The translations under genes were made by a program, and so were the position numbers. 64,000 bases of DNA from Hymenopellis radicata (taxonomy: Eukaryota > Basidiomycota > Agaricomycetes > Agaricales > Physalacriaceae): NCBI GenBank assembly GCA_015501595.1, contig JADNRX010000067.1, positions 124,001 to 188,000 of the forward strand, written 5' to 3'. Below are positions 45,420 to 57,000 of this stretch, in pieces (the stretch's first letter is position 1; the number at the start of each line of letters is the position of its first letter). The notes below the pieces were generated by a model. That model was not told where the DNA came from. It saw only the letters and a list, made by a program, of their open reading frames with translations, and ran no database searches.

Positions 45420-48180
45420 ACTTCTGGTTGGGTGCTTTCAACCCCAAGTCTTCGAAATGCACTCCTTCGTCCACGGCTGCTCCCACTCGCATGGCGCCGC
45501 CCGGATTCAATACGCCGCACATGCGAGGATTGGCAGGACCGCATTGTCCACAGTTGGATTGCTAAAGACGACGGGGGATACGGCTCGCGGTTATCGAGCG
45601 TTCTGCCTCATGGATCTTATCACCCAGTGAGTGTCGAATATGGAAGGTTTCCCCACCAGGGCACGTCTTGGGAACCCTCTTTCGTCATGGACATCTATCC
45701 GACTTGGTATAGTGTTCGTCTGCCAATGTCGCGGAGGCAAACTTTTTCCCGCTATTCCCCATTTTCCTTAGAATGGATGTACAAGGTAGGCCGCAATGAA
45801 AAGGGACTTGCGAGTCGGTTCTGTTTCGTCCCGCGCAAGCTTTACGTTGTCGTCTAACAAAGACCATAAACCTTTTGATTCTCTTGATTATAGTAAGCCT
45901 GGTGGAATCGTCTTCCGTATGTAAGCCGGGAATCCTAATGCTTTTTTGAGCTGACCTGTGACTGTTTCTTGGAAGCGCCCACATCTGAACGTGGGCGCGT
46001 GTCTCAGCGGCAAATCGTCCAAGTGTTTGTCTTTCATACTGGTTCCCTAAGCCTTTTTTCTTTTTGGTTCGTGGATCACATGGGTTGATTCAACTGTTGA
46101 AGGACTGCCCCAGAAACAGTCTCAATTCGCTAAGATCCACCTCCTGTCACCGCCTGGCTCTCACGTCGTTTGTCCTTCTCGCCGCCGCCCGTCCTGGATG
46201 AGGAAAGCAGAGAAGATCACAAAGAGGACGTCCACCAGGTTGATTTCCTTACCATGCGTGCGCCCTTTCAGAATGTCCTGGACGTGGCCTTAGTCCGATG
46301 ATGCTGATGATTTTTTGGACAAGGATCCTAGTACGATGCCCACGCACAATATTAACAGCGGATAATCAAGCTGAGAAAAAAAGTCTGCCCAGCGGTTCAG
46401 CTTGAGTTGAAGCAGATACATAGTTGCAAGTCGTGATGGAAATCAGAGGTTGATGCAGAGGTGCGCGACCAGGACGTGGCCGCTTGTCTCAACGGATAAG
46501 CGTTTGCATATTCCCAGTAGGTTAGAGGTGACATTTTTCTTGCTCGACGTGTTTAGCAAGACTATGTAGTGACGGCGAATTCAACGTGGCTGGGACGTAT
46601 CTCAGTCTGTGTGGAGCAAGGTCGTTATCCGATTGACGAAACACGCCCGTCAGCCAGTAAGGTGGATATCGCAAAGAGGAGAATGCTTAGGCCGGCTTGC
46701 GCGTTCGAACCCAGGCTGGCGAAGAGACGCGCGAAAGAGGACGATCTCCTGTGAGCAAAATGTGAGCGAGAACCTCCGCCGCCCAGCAGGCTGTACCTCG
46801 TCTATTCCCTCCCCGCACTTCTGTATAATGGCCCGACGTTATGTCCACCACTGGTACCTCGAAGCACGCCAAGCTGCCATGGATCAAAGATTGATCAATG
46901 TCGGGGAAACAAGGAGGCCTATGTGCTGAATAAGTGTTACAGAGTCTGGGAAGAGGAGAAAGATGTGACGAGGTGCAGCTCCGTTGTTTATGAGTCAGTT
47001 ATGGGTGAAGATTTGTGTTGTCACGCGATCAATTCTGCATCCCTACGCCGCCAGGTTCGAGCGCGGCCATGCCAGGAAGAGTGGTCCTTGAATACTGGTT
47101 GTGGTAATCCGAGTGAGATCTCACCCTTTGTGCTAACAACTTTATATATCGACGTGGATGCGTGTCTCAGCAGATAAGTGTCCCACCATTAATGCTGGTG
47201 ATTGGCTTTTTGATGAAGAGTCCTAAAACCCTTGGTAAGAAAGAATACTTACGGACGCTCTGTGCGAATGCAAGAGGTGCAGCGGAAAAATCGGTGTACT
47301 AGATCCACGATTCCGACCTGATACCGGTGTTGTGAGAATTGGACACACCAACAACAATCGAGACAACTTCATCGAGTAGCATACAAGCGACCGGCCTGCG
47401 ACGCGTATTGGCCTAGCTGGTAACACGTCATGAATGTGGTGGTAGAAATGTGTTTTTTTAATGCTCAAGGTAACAGATGAAAATGTTTTTGACGACGAAC
47501 TTGGAGGAAAGAGCTGTCCGGCGTGCAGCGGACGTGTACCTCAGTTGGCACAACACGCGTGAACATCGACCGGAATGACTATCCTCTTTTTGATTCCCAT
47601 ATCTTCTCTCCTCCGCACGCACACGTGAACGAAGGGGAGAAACAAAGAGTAACCCAACATTTGCAGACGAAGATGCAGCGTGTGCCCGGGCCTACCCTTA
47701 GTTTTAAAATCCAAAAAGAGCCCACGGAACGCGAGGATGATGTGCGCGCGCCGCAAGAAAAAGCTCTCGTCAGTAGGAGTCAACGTCACAGATAGTTATT
47801 AGGCTACATGAGATAATCGGGAACCACGACTCTAGCGCGTTGATCTTTGAAAGCGCATAGAAAGGAACGGAAGATGATGGGCATGCAAGCAGAACTAGGA
47901 GGAGGTAGCAGGAGCCAAGGCGGGTGAAGAAGAAATGGTCAGGATCACGATTGAGTGGCAGCGCATTTTGTCCGTGTGATTTCAGATGTCGCGTACGTTC
48001 CGTAGACTAGTAGTAGACTCTGCGGCGGCGATTCGGAACGATTGAACGATGAAGCAAAGGAGGTTTCTGATTAAGGGCCTGAAGAGTACGAGGACCTGTC
48101 TCTTCCAAATTCGCCGTGGACGCGTGTATCAGCAGATAAATGTCCATGGTAGTGGGGATGGACATTTTATAACTGTACTG
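45420..48180. repeat. Duplicated block, copy 2
   Basis: Aligned with 16150-18800: TGGTTGGG-GCTTTCAACCCC (45427/16160), palindrome GCGCCCAC-N8-GTGGGCGC (45975-45998), stem-loop motifs 45991, 46477, 47155, 47529 and 48117, CGTTCGAACCCAGGCTGG (46705) and AAAGAGCCCACGGAACGCG (47715). It lacks about 60 bp of copy 1 around 17500 (no GTTAGACTAAAC motif). No intact frame. Confidence 0.75.
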
Positions 48181-48199
48181 GAACAGACTGAGAGGAGGA

Positions 48200-49480
48200 G
48201 AGAGAGGAGGACCTGCCTAATTGGGACCTACCTTGGGCTAATAACTTTTGCCCATCCTCCATCATCATCATATCGCACCCGAAGACGTGAGAAGAGCGAG
48301 TACGCACAGCAGGATGGCCGAGGAGGACGTGTGGTAGATGTTGAAAGAGGAAGCAAGCTAGAAAGGTCGAAGGAAACGCGGTTTTTGCAAGCGAACCTGC
48401 GTTGCGCTTTTCTCGGTCCTTCTGGCGGGGCGCTGCCAACTCCGATTCTTCGAAATCCACTCCGTCGTCCACAGCTACTCCCATTCCCGATATCTATCGC
48501 ATCATAAATACACATGGCTTGTGCGACGGCCCCGGATTCAATCCTTCATTCACGCCGTGTTCCCCTCTATCACCGTCCAGGCGAAGGCGGATTCGAAGGA
48601 CTGCGTCGTCCATAGCCGTATTGCAACTATCGACACACGGAAGAAGGAGGACTCTCTTACGTGGCGGCGCTGCCCGTAAGTGTTACTTCACCTCTACTAG
48701 ATATCGATATCTTTAACAACAGTCAATATCAACATCTTGGAGAGAACCGTTCGCTTGATTTTGTGCCGGTGAACCAAAGCTTAGCTACGCGCCGACTGAA
48801 GACTCTTATGTAAGTCATCATGTTTGGAACGCCACTTGTAAGTCGACCGATTCTTGACTCAATTCGTAGAACATAGATTTGCCTGGCCACTTCAGAGAGC
48901 ACCACCCGCGAAGATGCACTCAGCGAGGGAGTGTTCTCTTCACACTCCCATAACCCAGCGATAAAGGGTGGAGACGGACGAGGAGAACGCCACGGTGAAG
49001 AAGATGCTCCCGGAGAGCAAGGAAGAGGACGTGTTGTGCTGTCTGTTGAGGAGGACGGGGAATAAGAGTAGATGGGTGTGGAATAGTCGTCGGATCTGCG
49101 CCTGGCAATGTGCTCAGTTTTGCGGGAATCGCGCCTCGGACGGAAGTGTCGCGGCGGGGCGCGTCCCGACTGAAGCCCTCACGGCCGAATCACACGACTC
49201 GTTTGTGACTCTCCTCGCACTCGTGGTGCGGAAGAACCCAGGCGTACAAGGGCTACATCCCTGTGGATGGGCTGGCTGGTATGAACGCTGCATGAAACAC
49301 GCAGACTCTGTCATGGCGGGAAGAAGAACCGACGGGGTCATGGCAGCCGAGACAATGGCCAAGGATGCCCAGATCGCGTAGGCGGCGAAAACGACTGCGG
49401 TGCCACGGGAACGGTTTGAGTCAGCTCTTAGGCTGGGGATACAACGACGACGGCTTGCGGTTATCAAGCTGTTCTACCTT
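48200..49480 (+). pseudogene. GT61-like glycosyltransferase fragment 3
   Basis: Opens with GAGGACCTGCCTAATTGGGA. The later part reads AQFCGN then, shifted, LTAESHDSF, MKHADSVMAG and AAETMAKDAQIA, matching 20100-20400. Frames are broken in at least three places and a stop follows the QIA position. More decayed than the copy at 19461. Confidence 0.6.
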
Positions 49481-49739
49481 ATAGCTCTTATGTATCACCC
49501 GCTCATGAGAGAGGGATGTGTGTGAAGTGTCGGAGATCATGACGGAAGGTTTCCCCAAACACGCTTACACCAACGCACGTCCAACTCGCCTTGAAGACCT
49601 GGATGGAGACAAGGGTGCGAGAGTGAGGCGGAGGAGCTGTGTGATCATTTCGAGTTCACATGGCCAACCAAATACCCGTTGAGGCCGTGGACATGTATCA
49701 GAGCTGCTAAGCGTGCCACAATGACAAGTGAGAAGTCGC

Positions 49740-51840
49740 AATGATAAACCTTTTGATTCCCTTGCCAATAGTTAGCCTGGTCAAAGTGTGATCAGTGAAG
49801 CAAGCCCGGAGAAAGATGTGTTCGTCCTTGACACGTCTTGAGTGTGGACGCGTGTCTCAGCGGTAAATCGTCCAAGTACACCAATCCAGATGATGCAACT
49901 TTTGATGGACTGCTCAAAAAAAACTTAACGTGACCTGTAGCAGGTATATACGCACACCTCCTCGAGTCTCAATGCACTTAAATCCATCTTCTTTCGCTAT
50001 CTGACTCCCGCATCTTTCGTCCTTCCCGCCGCCGACCGCCCTGGGGAACAGAAGAGATCACAAAGAGGACGACCAGGTCGGTTTCCTGGAGATGTGCCCT
50101 TTCCAAACCACGTCCTTCTCCTAAGTATGCTTGACGTGGCCACGTATCTTAGTCGGTAAGTGTCCGATACTAGTGTGCGGTTTCAAGATTATTTTTTTGA
50201 CGGAGGAGGATGTCACGGCGATGCGTACCACACATCATTTGTGATCTTGGTGGTTAATCCAGACGTGCGCGACCAGGACGTGGACGCATGTCTCAATGGA
50301 TAAGTGTGTGCATCAGCTATGGTTGTCTTTCCAACGGTACATTTTTAGCAAGGCCTGATGACGGCCAACTCAACATGCCTGGCTATCTGTGGAATAATAA
50401 AAAGATTTGAATGCTATCGTACTATCCAATCAGCCGTTAGACTAAACAGAGATGAGCGTAGTGTAGAAGCGCCACTTATCATTTCTAAACACAAAGGTGC
50501 ATAATGAAATGCAAAAACGACTTATCAATCAACACAGCGAGCATGTTAGCCGATTGACGAGACACGCTCATTTGGCAGTGAGGTGGATAGTGCAAAGCTG
50601 AGGCCGGCTTGCTCGTTCGAACCCAGCGTGGTAGGTAGGTACACGCGAAAGGGGACTCTGGCCCGGGAGGAAGATCACATTATGGGCAGTCGCACCCATC
50701 CGTTTGGCGGATTCGTAAGCAGTTCCCACGTTTGCCGTCGGCAAACACTTGGCGGATTTCGAACAAGCCCGCCATGGCGCGACCGGGTTGGACTGTGTAG
50801 ACGTAGTTACCCCTTCAAAACATTGATTGGCATATATGAATGGTATTTTCTGGGAAATAAGACCGATCCCTCCTCAGAGGACTGTGAATTGTCTTATAGT
50901 TGGTATATCAAAGTTATGAATGCTCAATGGTGGGCTTCCTCATCACTCAGGCATGCTGTTTGCATACTGGAAGCACTTTGTCTTGAAAAGTTGATAAGCT
51001 GTACATGGAACTTAGCTCTGGGACAGTGTTTGGCATCCCCAATGACAATTTTCCGGGTTAGGTGCCTTGTACGCCACACACAGCTCTAGAGGAGCATGTT
51101 GAACCATATATACATATCTGATATTTCTACTAAGTACTACAATGTGTATTTTTTTGCGGGTGGAGTCCCACACGGTGACCCGGTCGCGCCATGGCGGACT
51201 TGTTCGAAATCCGCCAAGTGTTTGCCGACGGCAAACGTGGGAACTGCTTACGAATCCGCCAAAGGGATGGGTGCGACTGCCCATAATAAGATCACGCGCC
51301 AGTCAGCACCTTCTCTAAACCCTCCCCACATCTCCCACCACCACACCCGCCACAGGCTCTCGGAAGCGGACATCAAGTCGGAGGCCTAGCGTACTGTTCT
51401 CTGAGGAGGAGGAGGAGGAGGAGGAGTCAGAAACGACACGTGATCAATCCTGCATCCCGGGCCCTACTCGAATAAACCCGACGGTTCATAGCGCGGCCAT
51501 GCCAGAGAGTGTGTTCCTTGAATACGAGCTGCAGCAGTCGTGACATCTCACTCTTTACGTGGACGTGTGTCTTAGTTGATAAGTGTCCCATCATAATTGC
51601 ATCATAATTAAGCTGCTCACTAAGAGATTTTTGAAGACGAGTCCTAAAACCCTTGATAAGAAAGGAATCGGATACGGACACTCCACTGCGCAAATGCCAC
51701 AAGATGTGCGAGCCGCCATCCTCTTCGGTCCAGCGTGTCCATACGCGCCTCATCGGCGTGTTGTTACCAAGTCATTCGTTCTCCAGGATCGAACGTGGAC
51801 GCGTGTCGCAGATGGAAAGCGCCGATGTTGAAGTAGACCA
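49740..51840. repeat. Duplicated block, copy 3, holding a 609-bp element
   Basis: Corresponds to 16660-18210 of copy 1: GTGTCTCAGCGGTAAATCGTCCAAGT-type motif (49852), GCCGTTAGACTAAACAGAG (50434), CACAAAGGTGCATAATGAAA (50492/17574), CGTTCGAACCCAG (50614) and CCATGCCAGAGAG (51498/17970). Stem-loop copies at 49852, 50140, 50278, 51560 and 51796. The element at 50679-51287 is absent from copies 1 and 2. Confidence 0.75.
50679..51287. mobile_element. 609-bp element with ~110-bp terminal inverted repeats
   Basis: The ends begin ATTATGGGCAGTCGCACCC and match inward over about 111 bp with about two mismatches, down to CCATGGCGCGACCGGG. An 8-bp duplication AAGATCAC flanks it (50671-50678, 51288-51295). 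Homologous sites in copy 1 (17758-17775, GGAGGAAGATC) are uninterrupted. Each arm has an internal short palindrome TTTGCCGTCGGCAAA. The 370-bp core has no recognised coding sequence. Long inverted ends suggest a Mutator-like or foldback MITE, but 8 rather than 9 bp leaves the class open. Confidence 0.92.
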
Positions 51841-52524
51841 GGCTCTACTTTTTATGTAACAGCATCCTCAGCACGAAATCGGCAGCTTGCGGAAGGCCAG
51901 ACTGTAGCAGCAGCGGTCGTACAGACCCTCGCAGTTTGGCTTTCCAGGTTGGACATCGTGGATGAGAGAGCACATGTAGCTGTGCCATTCTTGTTCCTAC
52001 TGAGTACATGGATCAGTGTACCTCAACGGATAAACGTTCCACATACAACAATACAACAAGGAACGGGCCAGCAGTTTTTTTTCCTTCTGAGGTGTCCACA
52101 ATGTTCAACAACGAGATCGTGTGACACGCTAAAACTTACACTCATGCGAGAGTCTAGCTCAAGCCTTATGCTAGCTGTTAGACTAAACTCAAACGGTCTT
52201 GAAGATGATACGCATGGGCTTAAATTTCAAAACGTACATGAGAAAAAAAGCTCCATAGTGTATCCGATTGACCATATACGCCCAATAATACCTCGATTGA
52301 GATGAGTATAAGTATGTAGTTGGACAGTGCGAGGGGGGGGGAGGAAGAAGACTTGCATAGGAGGAAGGCAGAACGTGGCGAGGGACTTGACAGACTCGCT
52401 GCGATCCTCTGCGCTGGTACCCGGCGCCCATCCAATCGGCTTTCAGTATCCGTCGGAGGCCATGGTCTACTACAGAAAGGTGTTTCCGTATCCTATGACC
52501 AGCGGCCATCTAAGTAGGAAGACG

Positions 52525-52554
52525 TGGACGCGTACCGCAGTTGGTAAGGGTCCA
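52525..52554 (+). repeat. Stem-loop motif, TGGAC/GTCCA form
   Basis: Arms TGGAC and GTCCA around GCGTACCGCAGTTGGTAAGG. The core GTACCGCAGTTGG differs from the tRNA A-box consensus TRGCNNARNNGG at one main position. Confidence 0.7.
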
Positions 52555-52726
52555 TGTTAATCATTATAGCTTTGAAGAAAGTATTTTTTAGTTGAAGCGA
52601 GAAACAAGGGAGTGGGTTCATGACACGTCTGCAAGAATCGATATTTCGTCGAGTGCCTTCCCCCGCTTGAGAGCTAGTTCTTTTTGTGGTCATCAGTCTC
52701 GGAGATCGTGACTATGTAGCTCTGAC

Positions 52727-52758
52727 ATGGACGTGTATCTGAGCCGGTAAGCGTCCAT
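52727..52758 (+). repeat. Stem-loop motif, ATGGACG/CGTCCAT form
   Basis: Perfect seven-base arms (52727-52733 and 52752-52758) around TGTATCTGAGCCGGTAAG. One of the cleanest copies in the window. Confidence 0.75.
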
Positions 52759-53478
52759 ATTTGCTGGCGGATTGGGATGTTTTTCTTTGCGAGTACCCAG
52801 GTTGGTGCATATCGCAGCCAGGTCACGTCGTACAATTTGAATCTGATTTCGCAACCTCTTAAAAGGTGATGGAAGAAAAAGATCAGCTATCCAGAACGTA
52901 CTCTGGTTAACCGTTAGACTATACGAGTCGACGTTACCACCCATACCAATCCTTTGACTGGTGGACTGGAAGTTCGTCTCTAATCGGAGTGCACGCTTCT
53001 CCTGGCTGCAACCCAATCACAAGCGCCGCCATCGCGCACTCCCTGATGCAAGAAGATCCTTGCTTAGCAGCACGCCCGAGCGTGGCCGGCACATTGGTCC
53101 TCCTCGTTAATTTAGTAACGACCCTCCGCGATTGGAACAGGTTTCGTTTCCTGTATGCTGTTCTCCGCCGCAAACGACACGAGAGCACCGGTGTACTTCT
53201 TGGGAAGGCTATGTTTTCCTGTACTCATGTAGACGACGGCTTTCAACACATCCTCTATGTCAAAGAATGCCAGCACAGCGCGGTCACTGAGCAAAGTGGT
53301 GGGAGAAGCCCAAGACGAGAGATCTAGAACAAGCACTCACGAATAGACGTGGACCTCATGGTCACCACACCACGCAAAATCACGACCAAGTTCAACGGGT
53401 GATACATGGTCAATGAAAAGTGCGACGTGCCTTCCAGCGCCGGACTGGATGGCGATTTTTACGATGGTAGTCAGAGGA

Positions 53479-54255
53479 TTACTTGGGACAAGCTTTGCAT
53501 GCGCTCCAAGAAGTGGGATGATTTCGTAGAAAGACTGGCGCGCAAAGGATATAGATACGGGTACGTACCCGCAACGCGTCCGCCAACCTCATAGACGTCA
53601 CAAAGTTGAACCCAGGCATTCCACCCGCCGTAAACCGATCGACTTGAACACCGTGACGAGGCATCAAAGGCCCGAAAGACCGCACCGTGGCTTCCACCTC
53701 GTCTATGATATCGGGAGTGTAGATATCCGACATGAGGTGGAACCGCATCTTCCAGTTGGCGGCCCAGTGACCGATGCGGGCGAGGAGACCAGCGCTTATG
53801 TTATCCATCTTTATGTCTACAAGACCTGCATCCCATCGCTTGTAAAAGGCGACTCGGAGATGATGAATCTCGCAGAAGAATTGGATCTCGGCTTCGTTCT
53901 CGTGGAAAGTGACCTATTCTACGAGACCGCCGAATCCGTTAAGAATATCGTCCTTGTCGTACCCCGTTAGTAGGCCTTGAAGGCAAACCAGACGTGATGG
54001 CGCGTGTTGGGCCGCATTAGGGAGTGATGGTAGAGAACGGCGCGCTTTTGTTTCAGTCCGCCATTGCCGACAGGCAGAGAAGGGTGGTAACCCTAGGAAA
54101 GGGTTCAAAATCCGACTCCAGGTTGCCCAATTGTATGCAGCTGTGACGGTGCAGTGACTACGTTTCGTGCAGATTTGTATCGCGCACGACTGGGCGTGGT
54201 CATGCGCGCCATAGTCAAAGATGGCGCGAGTCCGGCCATTAGCATACGTCCACAA
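53479..54255 (-). pseudogene. Unrecognised gene relic, copy 2 of 3
   Basis: Minus-strand frames 53914-54255 and 53479-53808 correspond to the relics at 24108-24774 and 55143-55924. Shared peptides: APSRLVCLQGLLTGYDKDDI, DNISAGLLARIG, DIYTPDIIDEVEATVRS and MRLADALRVRTRIY. This copy is the most divergent and lies outside the A/B duplication, so it is an older paralogue. Function unknown. Confidence 0.5.
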
Positions 54256-55142
54256 AGAGGGCCGCTCCCTTATGATGGTACCCTCACCAACGATACTAGT
54301 GGAACGGTCTGCGATTTACCGGCTTGCGAGACGATGGCTTCACGTCCGTCTTCCTCTGCCATCAAAGGAAGTACACTCGTTCGTAACGAAGATCAACAAT
54401 GTCAAAGAAGTTGGCCGTTCACATATAGAAAGAAAGTACGATGTATCAGTCTCGTAGCGACGGGTACTTCAGCTGGTACGCTAACGTGTACGGCATTGTT
54501 TTCGGTTTGGGCAAGAAACAGCGATGACGTCTGTAAGATTCAGGATGTGTTGTATGCGGGAAACCCTCCAAGCTTTGACCGGTCACAGTTCCAAGTCGCG
54601 CGTCCAGCACATCGTTCCGGTAAAGCACGGTGTCTAAACAAAGTTGTGAAAAAAGCTCAAGGCGAGAGAGGAAGCACCTACGAGAAAATGTGCATGTCGT
54701 GATCGCCGATCCATGCAAAAATTCGGTCGGGAGGAGCGCGACGTGTCTGGGAGCGCGGGACGCTAAGTCTGGCAGCGGTATCTAAAGGCGTACTCAGGAC
54801 AAGCTTCGTCTGCGCTCCAATAATCATTGCTGACAAGGTGCTGAGAAAGTGGCCAGTTATATTCGGAGAGGAAAAAGGGTCTGATATTAACATCAGCTTG
54901 AGGATCATTCCAACAGGTGTGAAAGACGTACCGCGGTGCCAGTCGCGGACTTCGGGTAATCAATTTGAGTGATCTCTCGCCCTGTGGCGGGGATGAATGG
55001 GCCAAGCTCTCCAAGTTCTCGTAAAGATCGCCTGAGGCGACGAGTGCACGCCTGATATCAAAGATGTCGCGGGTCAGGATCAAAAATCTTGATGTAGCCT
55101 GGTGATATTTTCGTTTTTCCTCGCCGAGATGCGTAGAATTCG

Positions 55143-55924
55143 TCACTCTGTAATGATTGCGCATAAGCAGTCGCGCAGAAAGTATATGCCATAGATATGC
55201 TCACGTACCCGCAACGCATCTGCCAACTTCATGAACGTCAAGCAATCCACCCGCCGTCGCAAGCTGGGCGAGCCAGGGTGACAGGCAGAAGACCGCATGC
55301 TGGCTTCCACATCGTCCAGACTCCAGATATCGGGCGTGTAGAAATCCAACCGCTTCTTGCGTGGCCGATGCGAGTGACAAGACCGGAGCGTATGTTGTCC
55401 GCCTTTATGTCGACAAGACTTGCGGCTTCCCATAGCTTGGAAAGGCGAGACGGTGAATCCGCGGGAGGAGCTGGATCTCGGCCGCGGTGCAAAGTGACCT
55501 GTTCTTGATAATGTCGTCCTCGTCGTAACCCGTGAAGGCGAACGAGACGTGATGGCGCGTGTTGGGTCGTATTAGCGAGTGGTGAGAGAGACGTGCGCTA
55601 TTGCCGACAGGCAGAGAACATGGAGGTTGATGGTAACCCGGTTCAAAGCCGTCTCGGCCGAATCCGACGACAATTGTCCTTGAATTGGTACCACGACCGT
55701 CAATAACTCAACGACCGGCAAGACCCCTCCCCACTCGTAGCCTTTGCAAGACTCACATCACTTACAGAACATGTCATCCTCCCAGGTTGCCCAATTGTCT
55801 GCTGCTGTGACGGTGCAACGACTACGTTACGTGCAGATTTGTATCGCGCACGAGCGGGCGTGGTCGGAAACTGGTCATTAGCATATGTCCAGGAAGAGGG
55901 CCGCTCCGTTACGATGGTACCCAC
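55143..55924 (-). pseudogene. Unrecognised gene relic, copy 3 of 3
   Basis: Minus strand. Reads FYTPDIWSLDDVEASMRSSA, RRRVDCLTFMKLADALRVRE and PPADSPSRLSKLWEAASLVD as in copy 1, with extra small deletions (about 55480-55560). Stops and frame changes show decay. Confidence 0.5.
55182..55188. other. Empty target site of the 610-bp element
   Basis: A single GTATATG with flanks CAGAAA on the left and CCATAGATATGC on the right, identical to the outer flanks of 23599-24222. It shows that the element entered copy A after the duplication, or left copy B precisely. Confidence 0.9.
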
Positions 55925-56019
55925 GCCAACGATACTAGGCTGGGAGCGGGCGTGGAACTGGCCTCCCTTATGATGGTACCCACCAACGATATCAGTGGAA
56001 CGGTCTGCGATTTAGCGGC

Positions 56020-57000
56020 TTGCGAGACGACGGATTCACGTCTGTCTTCTCATCTGTCATCGCTAAAGGAGATGCTGACCAGGATGCATATTTAGACACC
56101 TTTCTCTACGATGCCGAAGCAACTCGAAATGCATTGCTGGCCAGCTTTACTTCCGACATTCCAATGTTCACACTTCATGGGAACGAACCTTTACAACGCC
56201 ATTCTAAATGTGAATGCCATCGATGCTTCTGGCGCTTAACCTCTCCTTTGGAAGACGTCAAGCGCACAGACCCCTCACGCCTTGCGCCCAGCCCGTTCAA
56301 CCTTCCGACGATGTACAACTTTTCCTACGTGTACAACACGCTCCTCGTCCTCGCGCTTTAGCACCCTCGATGGCACACCCAACGAGTATCACGATAATCT
56401 CCTGCTCCATCAAGTCCCAGAATCATCGTCCAGGATAACGATAGTTTTGCGCCTAGTATGCTATCAGATTCATCCCAACGCCATCGACTTGTTCGATAGC
56501 GGCGATCTTGATGAACGTTGGACAAGTACAAGATTGAAGGGTCCTCTATCGGAGTCTAACGCGTCTCCGTGAGTTCATGTTTACGTCGGGTATAACCACG
56601 TAAACAAACTTATTTTTCAGAACATGGAGTGTCCAGCATCTTAGAGCCGCCATTTCACTGGAACGACGTTATACAGATGCCTCAGAAAACGTGATGGAGT
56701 GGATGGCACCTACCGGACGCTTTCTCGGGCTCTTGTCGTCGCCCTATGTGAAATTAGCTGCCCAAGGAGCATATCTTAGTACCCGGGAGATCCCTCCAGC
56801 TCGGCGCGTCTCCCTCGTGCGCTCAGGTCACCTCGTGGCGATGATCCCAGGAAAGACGTAGTGGTGGCGTCCTGTTCGGCGGGTTGCATTGTCCTGCATG
56901 GAACAGTCCGTTTCCGACTGTCATAGACAATCACCTCTGGCGGATGCTCGCGCTGATGGTGATCATCCTCCCTATATACATCCCGCTCCAGTGATGTCAG
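56020..57000 (+). pseudogene. Unrecognised membrane-protein-like relic, copy B
   Basis: Better preserved than copy A: an open frame 56020-56361 reads RDDGFTSVFSSVIAKGDADQ, DTFLYDAEATRNALLASF, VKRTDPSRLAPSPFNLP and MYNFSYVYNTLLVLAL. Further pieces (HFTGTTLYR-type, WRMLALMVIIL) follow in other frames to 57000. No family recognised. Confidence 0.45.

Larger units (their letters stand above)
51841..53478. repeat. Stem-loop rich, otherwise unassigned
   Basis: Copies of the motif lie at 52009, 52525-52554 and 52727-52758 (perfect ATGGACG/CGTCCAT arms). GTTAGACTAAACTC occurs at 52179 and CCGTTAGACTATACGAG at 52910. The frame at 52989-53327 is open for 112 codons but unrecognised. No gene is called. 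Confidence 0.55.

Noticed and set aside
50583..51089. Plus-strand 168-codon gene
   Set aside because: It lies mostly inside the 609-bp element, starts in flanking repeat, and the inverted arm gives the same peptide at both ends.
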